Below are positions 5,601-14,307 of a stretch of DNA of 31,518 bases, piece after piece. Source of the DNA: SIG351 sp045627045 (GTDB taxonomy: Bacteria; Bacillota; Clostridia; HGM11327); assembly GCA_045627045.1 (NCBI GenBank), contig JAZQMY010000017.1, positions 1 to 31,518 on the forward strand, in the 5' to 3' direction. The position numbers and the translations under genes are program-made. How positions within the stretch are numbered: position 1 is the stretch's first letter; each line of letters begins with the position of its first letter. The notes under the pieces were generated by a model. It was given only the letters and a program-made list of their open reading frames with translations, did not search any database and was not told where the DNA came from.

Positions 5601-6329
5601 ATGAATTTTATTGAAAAACTCAATCAGCTCCTCGAGCAGAACAAAATCCGCATAAGCGACCTTTCAAGAGGCAGCGGCGTTCCGTATACCACCATTGACG
5701 GATTCTACAAGAAGGGCTGGTCAAATATAAAGCTTTCAACATTGAAACAGATAGCCGATTATTTCGGTGTAACCATTGATTATCTTGTAAATGACGATTA
5801 TTCGGAGGAAGCATTTGAGAACGACCGTGACATTCAGTCGGTAGTCAGCAAATACTCCGGTCTTGATGACATGGGAAAGCGCATCGTGAAAAGCGAGCTT
5901 GACAAACAGTGTGAGCGTGTCAGGAAGGTTCTCGAAAGCAACAGCGAAGATTATATTTCAATTCCGTATTTTGAGGATAAGGCCGCCGCAGGTACAGGCT
6001 ACCAGCTCGGCGACGGCGCCCACGAAACGATCCGTGTGCTCCGGTCAAGAAAGACCGACAGAGCCGACTTCATTGTTACTGTTTCCGGACAGAGTATGGA
6101 GCCTGAATACTATGACGGAGAAAACGTTCTCGTTCATTCCCAGCCGGATATTTTCGAAGGTGAAATAGGAATTTTCGTTGTCAACGGAAACGGATTCATC
6201 AAAAAGAAAGGCAAAGACAGACTTATATCCCTCAACCACAAATTCAGAGATATATTTCTCAGTGCCGACGATAATGTGATTTGTGCCGGCAAGGTCGTAG
6301 GTAAACTGGAGCCGGATGAAATAATCTGA
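5601..6329 (+). CDS. LexA-like repressor: XRE HTH plus S24 self-cleavage domain
   Basis: The protein has 242 residues. Residues 3-63 are an XRE helix-turn-helix (IRISDLSRGSGVPYTTIDGF), and residues 120-240 are a LexA/CI-type S24 domain. The cleavage site is Ala130-Gly131 in KAAAGTGY. The nucleophile is Ser165 in SGQSMEP, and the general base Lys is in FIKKKGK (about residue 202, 37 residues later as in LexA). Such proteins are cut when RecA is activated by DNA damage, which relieves repression. It is smaller in scope than LexA proper and resembles phage or accessory repressors. The nearest ribosome binding site is AGGA about 11 bases upstream. The neighbouring control region likely holds its operators. 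The GH127 gene begins 20 bases after its stop. Confidence 0.88.
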   Translation: MNFIEKLNQLLEQNKIRISDLSRGSGVPYTTIDGFYKKGWSNIKLSTLKQIADYFGVTIDYLVNDDYSEEAFENDRDIQSVVSKYSGLDDMGKRIVKSELDKQCERVRKVLESNSEDYISIPYFEDKAAAGTGYQLGDGAHETIRVLRSRKTDRADFIVTVSGQSMEPEYYDGENVLVHSQPDIFEGEIGIFVVNGNGFIKKKGKDRLISLNHKFRDIFLSADDNVICAGKVVGKLEPDEII

Positions 6330-6349
6330 TAGATTACGGAGGACTGAAA

Positions 6350-8161
6350 ATGGATTGTTATCATTTTTACACAACCAATGAGCTCAAACCCAAGGGTTGG
6401 CTCAGAAGACAGCTCGAAATCCAGGCAAACGGCCTGAGCGGAAACCTCGACAAGGTATGGCCCGACATAAGAGACAGTTCATGGATCGGCGGAAACAGGG
6501 ACGGTTGGGAAAGAGTTCCCTATTGGCTTGACGGATTTATTCCGCTTGCATATCTTCTTGAAAACGAAGATCTCAAGGCGCGTGCCCAAAGATACATTGA
6601 AGCAATCATCAAAAATCAGAGACCGGACGGTTGGATTTGCCCGTGCGAGGAAAAGGATATCCCCGGTTATGATACCTGGGCGGTTCTTCTTCTCTCAAAG
6701 GTGCTCACTGTTTATTATGAATGCTCAAAGGATGAGAGAATTCCCGATGTTCTTTACAGAACAATGAAAAATTACTATGATCTTCTCTCTTCAGAAAAGA
6801 TCAAGCTCTTCAACTGGGGCAAAGCACGTTGGTTTGAAGGCTTTATTGCTCTCAATTTCCTCAGCGAGCGTTATTCCGACAGCTGGATAAATGAGCTTGC
6901 CGTTATCCTCAAATCGCAGGGTACCGACTATAACATGCTTGTCGATCGCTGGAAAAAACCGCTCAATGTATGGACTTATGAAACTCACATCGTTAACCTC
7001 GGCATGATGCTCAAGGCAGAAGCCGTTTCATTCCGACTCACAGGCAGCGAATACGGGAACGATGCAAAGAAGCTTTACGATATTCTCTACAAGTATAACG
7101 GTACACCGGTAGGCATTTTCACAGGTGACGAGTGTCTTTCAGGACTCTCGCCTATTCAGGGAACCGAGCTTTGCAGTGTGGCAGAGCTTATGTACTCAAT
7201 GGAACTCCTCTATGCATTCACAGGCGACAGCTCATGGGCTGAAAAGCTTGAAACCATTGCATTCAACGCATTCCCTGCCACAAACAGCGATGATATGTGG
7301 ACTCACCAGTACAATCAGGAAAGCAATCAGATCAACTGCATCAGAATGGACGGTCGTCCGCTTTTCAGAACGAATTGCGGAAGCTCTCACCTTTTCGGTC
7401 TTGAGCCGAACTACGGCTGCTGCACCGCAAACTTCAATCAGGCATGGCCTAAATTCGCTCTTTCTGCATTCATGAAGAGAGAAAACGAGATAATCAACTC
7501 AGTAATGCTCCCGTCAAAGCTTGCTGTCGACGGAATAAAGATCACTCTTGATACCGATTATCCTTTCGTAAACAGTGCAAGCTATACTATTGAAGCAGAA
7601 AAAGAATTTACATTCAGCATCAGAATTCCGTCTTTTGCAAAGAAGCTTTCTGTCAACGGCAAGAGAGTCGCAAAAACAGATATGCTCTCATTCAGCATTG
7701 CTCCGGGAACGACCGGAATCAACGTCTCATTCTCCGCAGAACCCGAAGTAATGAGCCGTCCTCACGGTCTTTCTTCTGTAAAATGCGGCTCACTCGTATT
7801 CTCGCTTCCTATTAAGTTCGATACGAAGATGTACGAATACACAAGCAACGGAGTTGAGAGGAAATTCCCGTACTGCGATTATGAGCTTATCGGCAAGAGC
7901 GAATGGCGCTATTGTCTTTCAGACGATCAGTTTGAGATCGTTCATCACAGAATTCCCGATGTTCCTTTCTCATCTGAAAAGCCTGCCGTTACACTCAAGG
8001 CCAAGGTCAGACGCATTGATTGGGATTATGAAGACGGATTTGACACAGTATGTGCAAAGAAGCCGGAAAATCCCGTTCCATTCGGCAAGGAGAAAACCGT
8101 TGATCTCTATCCTTACGGATGCGCTAAGCTCAGAGTTACGGAGCTTCCGCTTATCAAGTAA
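6350..8161 (+). CDS. GH127/DUF1680-type glycosidase (beta-L-arabinofuranosidase family)
   Basis: The protein has 603 residues. The first 370 or so form an all-helical (alpha/alpha)6 barrel rich in Trp and Tyr, and beta-sandwich segments follow. In the characterised enzyme HypBA1, a Zn-bound Cys nucleophile works with Glu and Cys ligands. Here TELC (Glu273, Cys275) and GCC (Cys357, Cys358) are present with matching spacing, so the catalytic zinc cluster appears complete. Related families such as GH146 share the fold, so the sugar specificity is not certain. No signal peptide is visible; it probably acts inside the cell on imported oligosaccharides. GGAGG stands seven bases before the ATG. It lies 20 bases behind the LexA-like gene and probably shares its transcript. 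Confidence 0.82.
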   Translation: MDCYHFYTTNELKPKGWLRRQLEIQANGLSGNLDKVWPDIRDSSWIGGNRDGWERVPYWLDGFIPLAYLLENEDLKARAQRYIEAIIKNQRPDGWICPCEEKDIPGYDTWAVLLLSKVLTVYYECSKDERIPDVLYRTMKNYYDLLSSEKIKLFNWGKARWFEGFIALNFLSERYSDSWINELAVILKSQGTDYNMLVDRWKKPLNVWTYETHIVNLGMMLKAEAVSFRLTGSEYGNDAKKLYDILYKYNGTPVGIFTGDECLSGLSPIQGTELCSVAELMYSMELLYAFTGDSSWAEKLETIAFNAFPATNSDDMWTHQYNQESNQINCIRMDGRPLFRTNCGSSHLFGLEPNYGCCTANFNQAWPKFALSAFMKRENEIINSVMLPSKLAVDGIKITLDTDYPFVNSASYTIEAEKEFTFSIRIPSFAKKLSVNGKRVAKTDMLSFSIAPGTTGINVSFSAEPEVMSRPHGLSSVKCGSLVFSLPIKFDTKMYEYTSNGVERKFPYCDYELIGKSEWRYCLSDDQFEIVHHRIPDVPFSSEKPAVTLKAKVRRIDWDYEDGFDTVCAKKPENPVPFGKEKTVDLYPYGCAKLRVTELPLIK

Positions 8162-8393
8162 TTTTTGACCTTACCGGATCAGCGGTTGAATACGCCGTCT
8201 GAAATGCCGTGTGGTAATAAGGAAGCATTTTGAACGTTAGATTTTTCTGAAGATACTTACAAATCAGAATTTGTTGCTTGGAAAGAGAAAGATCCAGAAT
8301 GTAAACTCATGTTGCGGAAATGTAAAGTTAATGCGGTGGCGTTTTTTTAAAACAGGAGTATAATGAAACCATCTGATATGAGGAGGTTACGTC

Positions 8394-8837
8394 ATGAAAA
8401 TGGAAGAAAAAATAATTATGCTTAGAAAGAAGTTCGGATGGTCTCAGGAAGAATTAGCTGAAAAGGTGTGCGTTTCCAGACAAGCAGTAAGCCGTTGGGA
8501 AAACGGAACTGCGCTTCCTGACGCGCAAAATGTTTTGCAGCTTAGTAAATTATTTCAAGTTTCTACGGATTATTTGCTGAATGATGATTATGCGAGTGAC
8601 GAAGATATTCCGATCGTTCAAACGGTAAAGCATAAAACAGATGTTTTTATTTCAAAAAGAAAAGTGTTTCACTTGATTTCCGCGGTCGCCTTTACAATAG
8701 CGACAATCTTTTCGATATTGGGAGTAACTTTCAGTACAAGCAATATGCAGTTGGTATTATCCTGCTTCTTAGCGGCTATTTGTGCAGGAAATGCCGCCGC
8801 GCAATATGTCTTGTATTTCAAAAATCCAAAGGTGTGA
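8394..8837 (+). CDS. XRE-family regulator with two C-terminal membrane segments
   Basis: The protein has 147 residues. Residues 5-62 are an XRE helix-turn-helix (FGWSQEELAEKVCVSRQAVSRWENG). After a polar linker come two hydrophobic segments at about residues 90-110 and 116-135, so the DNA-binding domain is probably tethered to the membrane. Proteins of this layout are common in Firmicutes and often regulate nearby transporters or themselves; no target is evident here. GGAGG lies seven bases before the ATG at 8394. TATAAT at 8359-8364 may be a -10 box but lacks a clear -35 partner. Its DNA is more AT-rich than that of its neighbours, which may point to transfer. Confidence 0.8.
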   Translation: MKMEEKIIMLRKKFGWSQEELAEKVCVSRQAVSRWENGTALPDAQNVLQLSKLFQVSTDYLLNDDYASDEDIPIVQTVKHKTDVFISKRKVFHLISAVAFTIATIFSILGVTFSTSNMQLVLSCFLAAICAGNAAAQYVLYFKNPKV

Positions 8838-8903
8838 TACCGCTAAAATTCAGTTTTATCGTTTAGTCAGGAAAAATACAAATCCCAATTTGTCGAACTG
8901 ACC

Positions 8904-8946
8904 CCCACCGAAAAGGAAAACTAAATTTCTTTTCGGTGGGCATTTT
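8904..8946 (+). terminator. Intrinsic terminator after the XRE membrane regulator
   Basis: CCCACCGAAAAG (8904-8915) pairs perfectly with CTTTTCGGTGGG (8929-8940), followed by CATTTTTG. Confidence 0.8.
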
Positions 8947-9090
8947 TGTCTTATACGGTATCAAGCAGTGAAACAATATTTCATTTCCGAATAATGTCGG
9001 TCTTGCACCCAAATGATGTTCCGGCGTTTTTATTCATACTGAGATTATGAATAAAATTCACGGCGTGTCTGTTTGCTTCAAAAAGTGTAC

Positions 9091-9119
9091 TTGATTTTTC
9101 GGGGCTTTCGTGGTATCAT
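9091..9119 (+). promoter_or_regulatory. Promoter of the yfcE-recX-dut operon
   Basis: TTGATT (9091-9096) and TATCAT (9114-9119) are 17 bases apart, about 35 bases before the yfcE start codon. Confidence 0.65.
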
Positions 9120-9152
9120 AATATAAAATATACTTTTCAAGAGGATTTAATT

Positions 9153-9698
9153 ATGAAATTGATGATAGCATCCGACTTACACGGTTCAGCTTATTATGCT
9201 GAGAAAATAGTACAGGCTTTTGTCGCAGAAAAAGCAGACAGACTTCTCCTTCTCGGTGATATTCTTTATCACGGCCCGAGAAACGATCTTCCGAAGGATT
9301 ACTCTCCCAAGAAGGTCTGCGAGCTTCTCAACGGCATCAGCGACAGGATTTTTGCCGTAAAAGGCAACTGCGATGCCGATATCGACCAGATGGTGCTCAA
9401 CTTCCCCCTTATGGCGCAGTACAGCATCATCGCACTTGAGGACAGACTTATTTTCGCTACTCACGGCGACGTTTTCAATATCGACACTCCCCCGAAGATA
9501 ACAAAAAATGATATCCTTCTCTACGGTCACTTCCACGTTCCTGCGTGTCGTGAAACCGGGAACTTTATTTACATGAATCCGGGCTCTGTTTCGATCCCGA
9601 AGGAAAACAGTGCTCACAGTTACCTCGTTACGGACGGAAAGCACTTTGTATGGAAGGACATCGAAGAAGGCACCGTATTCATGGAAAAGTCATTCTGA
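9153..9698 (+). CDS. yfcE: YfcE-type metallophosphodiesterase
   Basis: The protein has 181 residues, against 184 in E. coli YfcE, and matches it from end to end. All metal-binding motifs of the calcineurin-like fold are present: SDLHG at residues 7-11, LLGDIL at 34-39, GNCD at about 72-75, THGD near 109, and GHFH near 130. The family signature NPGSVSIPK is also intact. YfcE-like enzymes hydrolyse phosphodiesters with Mn2+; the physiological substrate is not established. AGAGGA precedes the ATG by seven bases. It is the first gene of a four-gene operon; the recX start codon follows its stop by one base. Confidence 0.93.
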   Translation: MKLMIASDLHGSAYYAEKIVQAFVAEKADRLLLLGDILYHGPRNDLPKDYSPKKVCELLNGISDRIFAVKGNCDADIDQMVLNFPLMAQYSIIALEDRLIFATHGDVFNIDTPPKITKNDILLYGHFHVPACRETGNFIYMNPGSVSIPKENSAHSYLVTDGKHFVWKDIEEGTVFMEKSF

Positions 9699-9699
9699 T

Positions 9700-10323
9700 A
9701 TGAAGCACATCAGAAGCATCGACTATCTTGAAAACAATGTTGCAAGAGTGATCCTTGACGGCTATGAAACGCTTGACCTCGATACATTTGCGGTATCGCA
9801 AAGCAGAATAGAACCGGACAGTGATGTTGAAGACGAAATCATCAGCAGGCTGATATTTGAAACCGACTGTGTCAAAGCAAAAAAGCTTTCAATGAAGCTT
9901 ATCAATGCAAAAATGCGCACGGAAAAGCAGCTCATCAAGCTCTTGCAGGAAAAGGGGATATCCCTTCCCGCCGCAGAAAAGGCAGTTGAAGAGCTGAAGA
10001 ACTGGGGAGCGGTCAATGACGAGGCATATGCCGTTGAATTCATGCGGTACAGAATGGCAAACTCAAAGAAAAGCTGGCGAGCAGTTTTCTATGAGTTGAA
10101 AACCGAAGGCGTTACCGCTGAGGATATACGTTCCGCCGCCGAAAGCTTTGATACGGATGAAGAAAAAAGAGCCGAAGAGGTGGCTGAAAACATACTTCGC
10201 GGAAGAACTGATGAGGCATCACTCAAAAAGCTTTCGGGAACGCTTCAGAGAAACGGCTTTTATTGGGAACAGATAAAGCACGTTCTCAACAAATACTCAA
10301 AAGAAAACGAATATCTTGAATGA
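9700..10323 (+). CDS. recX: Regulatory protein RecX
   Basis: The protein has 207 residues and consists mostly of helical three-helix repeats, with typical RecX words: AKKLSMKLINAKMRTEKQLIKLL, LKNWGAVNDEAYAVEFMRYR and LQRNGFYWEQIKHVL. RecX binds RecA filaments and limits recombination and the SOS response. The open frame extends upstream into yfcE, but the ATG at 9700 follows the yfcE stop by one base, fits the family N-terminus (IRSIDYLENNVARVILDG) and implies translational coupling. A recX gene separate from recA is common. A LexA-like gene lies 3.4 kb upstream; whether the two interact is unknown. Confidence 0.88.
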   Translation: MKHIRSIDYLENNVARVILDGYETLDLDTFAVSQSRIEPDSDVEDEIISRLIFETDCVKAKKLSMKLINAKMRTEKQLIKLLQEKGISLPAAEKAVEELKNWGAVNDEAYAVEFMRYRMANSKKSWRAVFYELKTEGVTAEDIRSAAESFDTDEEKRAEEVAENILRGRTDEASLKKLSGTLQRNGFYWEQIKHVLNKYSKENEYLE

Positions 10324-10333
10324 GGATAATACA

Positions 10334-10783
10334 ATGCTGAACAAACTTACGATCAGATTCAAAAAGCTGTATCCGGATGCGGCTGTACCCAAATACGGAA
10401 CAGACTATGCCGCAGGCGCAGATCTTTACGCTTATACAAATGAAGACATTATCATTGCGCCCGGAGAAACAAAAATGATACATACAGGAATTGCTCTGGA
10501 AATACCTTCCGGCTATGTCGGTCTCACCCACGCAAGAAGCGGTCTTGCGCTCAAGGAGGGTCTTGCGCCTGCCAATAAAGTCGGTGTGCTTGATTCGGAT
10601 TACAGGGGCGAGATAATGGTCGCTCTCTTCAACCACTCCGCCGAAGCAAGAACCGTTGTCAACGGCGAAAGAGTAGCCCAGCTGATAATTGTGCCTTACA
10701 TGACGGCTGACTACGTTGAAGCAGACGAACTTTCCGAAACAGGAAGAGGCAACGGTGGCTTCGGCTCAACAGGAAAATTATAA
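10334..10783 (+). CDS. dut: dUTP diphosphatase (dUTPase)
   Basis: The protein has 149 residues, the normal length for a trimeric dUTPase. All five motifs are visible in order: AGADLYA (I), ARSGLA (II), GVLDSDYRGE (III), ERVAQLIIVP (IV) and GRGNGGFGSTG (V). The enzyme hydrolyses dUTP to dUMP and pyrophosphate, keeps uracil out of DNA and feeds thymidylate synthesis. An ATG at 10316 overlaps recX, but GAGGA at 10322-10326 sits seven bases before the ATG at 10334, so the later start is chosen. The recX stop lies within that ribosome binding site, and the next gene starts five bases after the dut stop. Confidence 0.95.
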   Translation: MLNKLTIRFKKLYPDAAVPKYGTDYAAGADLYAYTNEDIIIAPGETKMIHTGIALEIPSGYVGLTHARSGLALKEGLAPANKVGVLDSDYRGEIMVALFNHSAEARTVVNGERVAQLIIVPYMTADYVEADELSETGRGNGGFGSTGKL

Positions 10784-10787
10784 TATC

Positions 10788-12530
10788 ATGCACGGAAAAG
10801 TCAGTTTTACATTCGATGACGGATTTGAGTCCGCTCTCAAGGTCGTTTACCCCATTTTTTCATCGCACAGTGTGCCTGCCTCACTCGGAATCATTTCAAA
10901 AAGCTCTGCTCTCTCAGACAGTGAGCTTCTTATGCTTCAGGAAAAGGGCTGGGAGATCATTTGTCATTCATGCTCTCATATAAAGCTTACGGCAGATGTT
11001 CCCGAGGAAACAGTCCGCAAAGAAATAATCGATTCAAAGAAGGAGCTTGAAAAAAGAGGCTTCAGAATAAGATTATTTCTCAGCCCATGCAGCTTCACCG
11101 ATCCGAAATGGCAGCACTATCTGCGTGAAAATTATGACGGAGCCTTTACGGTCTACACAAGCGCAAAGACCGAGCCCATCGAAAAGATGGTGATAAAGAG
11201 GCCTTTTCTCCGCTACGAAATGAACAGATGCTGCACAAGCGGCAAAACGCTTGATGAACTGAAGGCGTACATAGACTACGTTTATGAGAACAACTCATAT
11301 CTTGCTTTTTATGAGCACGATATCGGAGTGAAGAGCAACATCACGGCTGATGCACTTGAAGAGCTTGTTGATTACACGCTGAAAAAGGGAGTAAGGATAG
11401 TCAATCCGTCCGATGCAATAGACGAAGAAATGTGTCTCACGCACAGAATAAGAAGCGGTTATGACGGAAAGAAATGCTTTGTTCACGCAAGGATGACTTC
11501 CGAGCCTGACGGCTCTGTGCTTGCAACCGCCCAATACCTTGACGTCAGCGGAAGTGATTTGTTTTCTCCTCTGATGTTTGCAAGGAGCAAAAACGGCGGA
11601 ATGACTTTTGAAGACTTCGGCGAAAGAGACGGCTTTTGCGGAGCATTCCCGGAAGGAGACCTTCTTTACTGCGGATGCGACTTCACGCCGTTCTATCACG
11701 CTCTCACCGGCAGAACGGTAATCACCGGTCATGTTGCGGCATACAGAGCAAATGAAAAGGTTCCGGTAAGAGCAAAGCAATTTGTTCCGTATATGGTGTC
11801 AGATCCGCTGAACAATTCCGTTTCCGAAATGAAATACATCGATATCCACGAAACGCCCGATTTCAACCGCATAGGAAGCGGCTGTTCACAGACAGTCGTC
11901 CTTGAAAACGGTGATATTCTCATCCCCGTATCACACAATGCCGAAGGACATGGTGTAAAATCTCTCGAGGCGGTAATACGCTGTTCATTTGACGGTGAAA
12001 AGCTCACCTTTATTGAAAGAGGAAATTCGCTTTCAGCCGATGAAGAAGCAAGAGGACTCGGTGAAGGCTCACTTGCCATGCTTGACGGTAAATTCTACCT
12101 CACTCTCCGCTCTGACGGCCACGGCTACGTTGCAAGGAGCAATGACGGACTTCATTTTGAAGAGCCTGTGCTCTGGAGAACTTCCGACGGCGAAATACTA
12201 CCGACCTATAACACTCAGTCTCACTGGTTCATGCTCGGCAGTCAGCTATGGCTCGTTTATACAAGGAAAGTCGGCTTCAACGATCACGTTTTCAGGCACA
12301 GGGCACCGCTCTTTGCCGCTCCGTTTGATCCGCAGACAATGACGCTTGATAACAGTCGTGAAATTGTCGTTGTTCCCGAAAGAGGCGCCCGTCTGGGCAA
12401 CTTCTCTGCTGGCAACTTTGATGAAAACACCGCATACGTTATGGCGGCAGAATGGATGCAGCCTGAAGGATGCGAAAAATACGGCAGTGACAACAGCATT
12501 TATCTGACCGTCATAAGAAATATCATATAA
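10788..12530 (+). CDS. Polysaccharide deacetylase (NodB/CE4) fused to a sialidase-like propeller
   Basis: The protein has 580 residues. Residues 4-200 form a NodB-type domain: TFDDG (D10, D11) and HSCSH (H60, H64) give the Asp-His-His metal site. CE4 enzymes remove N- or O-acetyl groups from polysaccharides. From about residue 225 on come beta-propeller segments with Asp-box-like motifs: SKNGGMTF near 268 and SNDGLHF near 450. These resemble sialidase/BNR or GH32/43-like exo-glycosidase propellers. No signal peptide is visible. The start at 10788 lies four bases after the dut stop; AGGA is 13 bases upstream, so coupled translation is likely. The frame continues upstream inside dut, but that part resembles nothing. 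The domains are sure; the substrate is unknown. Confidence 0.8.
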   Translation: MHGKVSFTFDDGFESALKVVYPIFSSHSVPASLGIISKSSALSDSELLMLQEKGWEIICHSCSHIKLTADVPEETVRKEIIDSKKELEKRGFRIRLFLSPCSFTDPKWQHYLRENYDGAFTVYTSAKTEPIEKMVIKRPFLRYEMNRCCTSGKTLDELKAYIDYVYENNSYLAFYEHDIGVKSNITADALEELVDYTLKKGVRIVNPSDAIDEEMCLTHRIRSGYDGKKCFVHARMTSEPDGSVLATAQYLDVSGSDLFSPLMFARSKNGGMTFEDFGERDGFCGAFPEGDLLYCGCDFTPFYHALTGRTVITGHVAAYRANEKVPVRAKQFVPYMVSDPLNNSVSEMKYIDIHETPDFNRIGSGCSQTVVLENGDILIPVSHNAEGHGVKSLEAVIRCSFDGEKLTFIERGNSLSADEEARGLGEGSLAMLDGKFYLTLRSDGHGYVARSNDGLHFEEPVLWRTSDGEILPTYNTQSHWFMLGSQLWLVYTRKVGFNDHVFRHRAPLFAAPFDPQTMTLDNSREIVVVPERGARLGNFSAGNFDENTAYVMAAEWMQPEGCEKYGSDNSIYLTVIRNII

Positions 12531-12537
12531 AACTGCG

Positions 12538-12573
12538 TATCCCCCGTTTTTTCTTTGAAAACGAGGGATTTTT
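12538..12573 (+). terminator. Terminator of the yfcE-recX-dut-deacetylase operon
   Basis: ATCCCCCGTTTT pairs with AAAACGAGGGAT with one mismatch around a short loop, followed by TTTTT. Confidence 0.75.
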
Positions 12574-12605
12574 CCGTATATGCTTATGTTTTTTCATTTT
12601 TGGTA

Positions 12606-12634
12606 TTTACAAAATGCGAATAATGTATTATAAT
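12606..12634 (+). promoter_or_regulatory. Promoter of putP
   Basis: TTTACA (12606-12611) and TATAAT (12629-12634) are 17 bases apart, leaving a leader of about 58 bases before the chosen start codon. Confidence 0.7.
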
Positions 12635-12698
12635 ATAAATATTGCACGTAAAAAAATACATATTATGTGTTATTTTGGAAAGGTTTGGTAAAAAACAA

Positions 12699-14183
12699 AT
12701 GAATATTGCAGAAGTAATAGTATTCATCGTTTACCTCGTCTTTATGCTTGGAATAGGTGCTTATTTCTTCATAAAGGACAGGAACGGAAGTGAAAAAACA
12801 TACTTCCTCGGCGGAAGAAAGATGGGCGCTTGGGTAACAGCGCTTTCAGCAGGCGCATCTGATATGAGCGCATGGGTACTTATGGGCCTCCCGGCTTCAA
12901 TCTATGCTCTCGGTCTCGGTCAGGTATGGATTCCTGTAGGTCTCGCTATCGGCTATGCCCTCAGCTGGATTTTCATGGCTCCAAGACTCAGAAAGTTCTC
13001 AATCGTTGCCAATGACTCCATCACAATCCCTCAGTACCTCACGAACAGATTTCTCTCGAAGTCAAAGTTCCTTCAGGTTGTTTGCGCAATAGTATTCCTT
13101 TTGGCTTATACTGTTTACTCTGCATCAAGCATCAAGGCTTGCGGAACACTCTTCAATACAGTTCTCGGAATTGATGCAACTGTTGCAATGATATTGGCTG
13201 CCATCATCATTATCGGCTACACATTCCTCGGCGGTTATTCAGCTGTTTGCTGGACAGACTTCTTCCAGGGTATGCTCATTCTCGCCGCAATGTTCATTGC
13301 TCCTATCTTTGCTACTGTTCTCCTTGAGGTTTCTTCAACAGTTCCCCAGATTTCAGCCGCAACAGAAGAAATCGCCGCAAACTACTTCAATCCCTTCACA
13401 AACTGGAAGGACATCGTTTCAGGTCTTGCATGGGGCTTCGGATACTTCGGTATGCCTCACATCATCATCAGATTTATGTCTCTCAAGTCACAGAAGGATC
13501 TTAAGAAGTCAGCTAAAATCGGTATCACATGGACGGTTCTTATCGTTGTATTTGCCGCATTCATCGGTGTCATCGGTAATATGTACCTCGGCTACAATGC
13601 AGAGATCGCAGCAAATGAAACTGTATTCGTTGAAATCGTAAGAAAGATTTTCCCTGCAGTGATCGCAGGTATCCTCCTTTCAGCAGTTCTTGCCGCTTCA
13701 ATGTCAACAGCAGACAGCCAGCTTCTTGCCGCTTCATCTGCTTTCACAAGTGACGTTTACAAGCCGATCATCAGAAAAGAAAAGGCAGGCGACAAGGAAA
13801 TGCTCTGGGTCGGCAGAGCCGTTGTTGCTCTCATCGCCGTCATCGCTTTGATCATTGCACTTATTCCGGGCTCAGGCTCGATAATGTCTCTCGTTTCAAA
13901 TGCATGGGGCGTTTTCGGTGCCGCATTCGGACCTACGATTCTCCTCACTCTCTTCTGGAAGAGATTCAACTTTGCAGGTGCTGCTGCCGGTATCCTTTCA
14001 GGTGCCGCAATCGATATTCTCTGGCTCGCATTCCTCTCAAATGTTGGTATCTACGAGCTCTTCCCGGGATTCATCGGCAGTCTTATTATTGCAGTTATCG
14101 TAACTCTCATCACAAAGAAGCCTTCCGCCGAAGTTGAGAAGCTCTACGATGATGCAATGAATTACACAGAAGAAGAAAAATAA
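12699..14183 (+). CDS. putP: Sodium/proline symporter PutP
   Basis: The protein has 494 residues and belongs to the sodium:solute symporter family. It matches E. coli PutP (502 residues) along its length: FLGGRKMGAWVTALSAGASDMSAWVLMGLPASIY, then YTFLGGYSAVCWTDFFQG, GYFGMPHIIIRFM and ASMSTADSQLLAASSAF. The Ala-Gly-Ala-Ser-Asp region and the STADSQ region contribute to the Na+ and proline sites. About 13 membrane helices are expected. The frame opens 19 codons earlier, but the ATG at 12699 gives the family N-terminus, with GGAAAGG about 15 bases upstream as a rather distant ribosome binding site. It is a single gene between its own promoter and terminator. It likely imports proline as nutrient or osmolyte. 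Confidence 0.93.
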   Translation: MNIAEVIVFIVYLVFMLGIGAYFFIKDRNGSEKTYFLGGRKMGAWVTALSAGASDMSAWVLMGLPASIYALGLGQVWIPVGLAIGYALSWIFMAPRLRKFSIVANDSITIPQYLTNRFLSKSKFLQVVCAIVFLLAYTVYSASSIKACGTLFNTVLGIDATVAMILAAIIIIGYTFLGGYSAVCWTDFFQGMLILAAMFIAPIFATVLLEVSSTVPQISAATEEIAANYFNPFTNWKDIVSGLAWGFGYFGMPHIIIRFMSLKSQKDLKKSAKIGITWTVLIVVFAAFIGVIGNMYLGYNAEIAANETVFVEIVRKIFPAVIAGILLSAVLAASMSTADSQLLAASSAFTSDVYKPIIRKEKAGDKEMLWVGRAVVALIAVIALIIALIPGSGSIMSLVSNAWGVFGAAFGPTILLTLFWKRFNFAGAAAGILSGAAIDILWLAFLSNVGIYELFPGFIGSLIIAVIVTLITKKPSAEVEKLYDDAMNYTEEEK

Positions 14184-14206
14184 TAAAAATAATCAGCATA
14201 ATTCCG

Positions 14207-14232
14207 AAGCCGGTCATATGACCGGCTTTTTT
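14207..14232 (+). terminator. Terminator of putP
   Basis: The perfect palindrome AAGCCGGTCATATGACCGGCTT is followed by TTTT. Confidence 0.9.
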
Positions 14233-14244
14233 GATTGAATCCTG

Positions 14245-14273
14245 TTGACTTTTCTCTTTAATTGTGGTATCCT
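14245..14273 (+). promoter_or_regulatory. Promoter of the rRNA methyltransferase gene
   Basis: TTGACT (14245-14250) and TATCCT (14268-14273) are 17 bases apart, about 28 bases from the likely transcription start to the start codon. Confidence 0.6.
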
Positions 14274-14307
14274 ATTACCGTATTTTTTGATAAGGAAGTA
14301 TTTATTA

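Larger units (their letters stand above)
8838..9152. other. Intergenic stretch with a terminator, a hairpin and a promoter
   Basis: The stretch has no gene. It holds the terminator of the XRE gene (8904-8946), an unassigned hairpin TTTATTCAT/ATGAATAAA (9029-9055, nine perfect pairs) and the promoter of the yfcE operon (9091-9119). Confidence 0.6.

Noticed and set aside
8234..8350. Short open stretch reading FSEDTYKSEFVAWKEKDPECKLML
   Set aside because: It looks protein-like and could be the tail of a lost gene, but it has only 38 codons, no proper start and no recognisable family.
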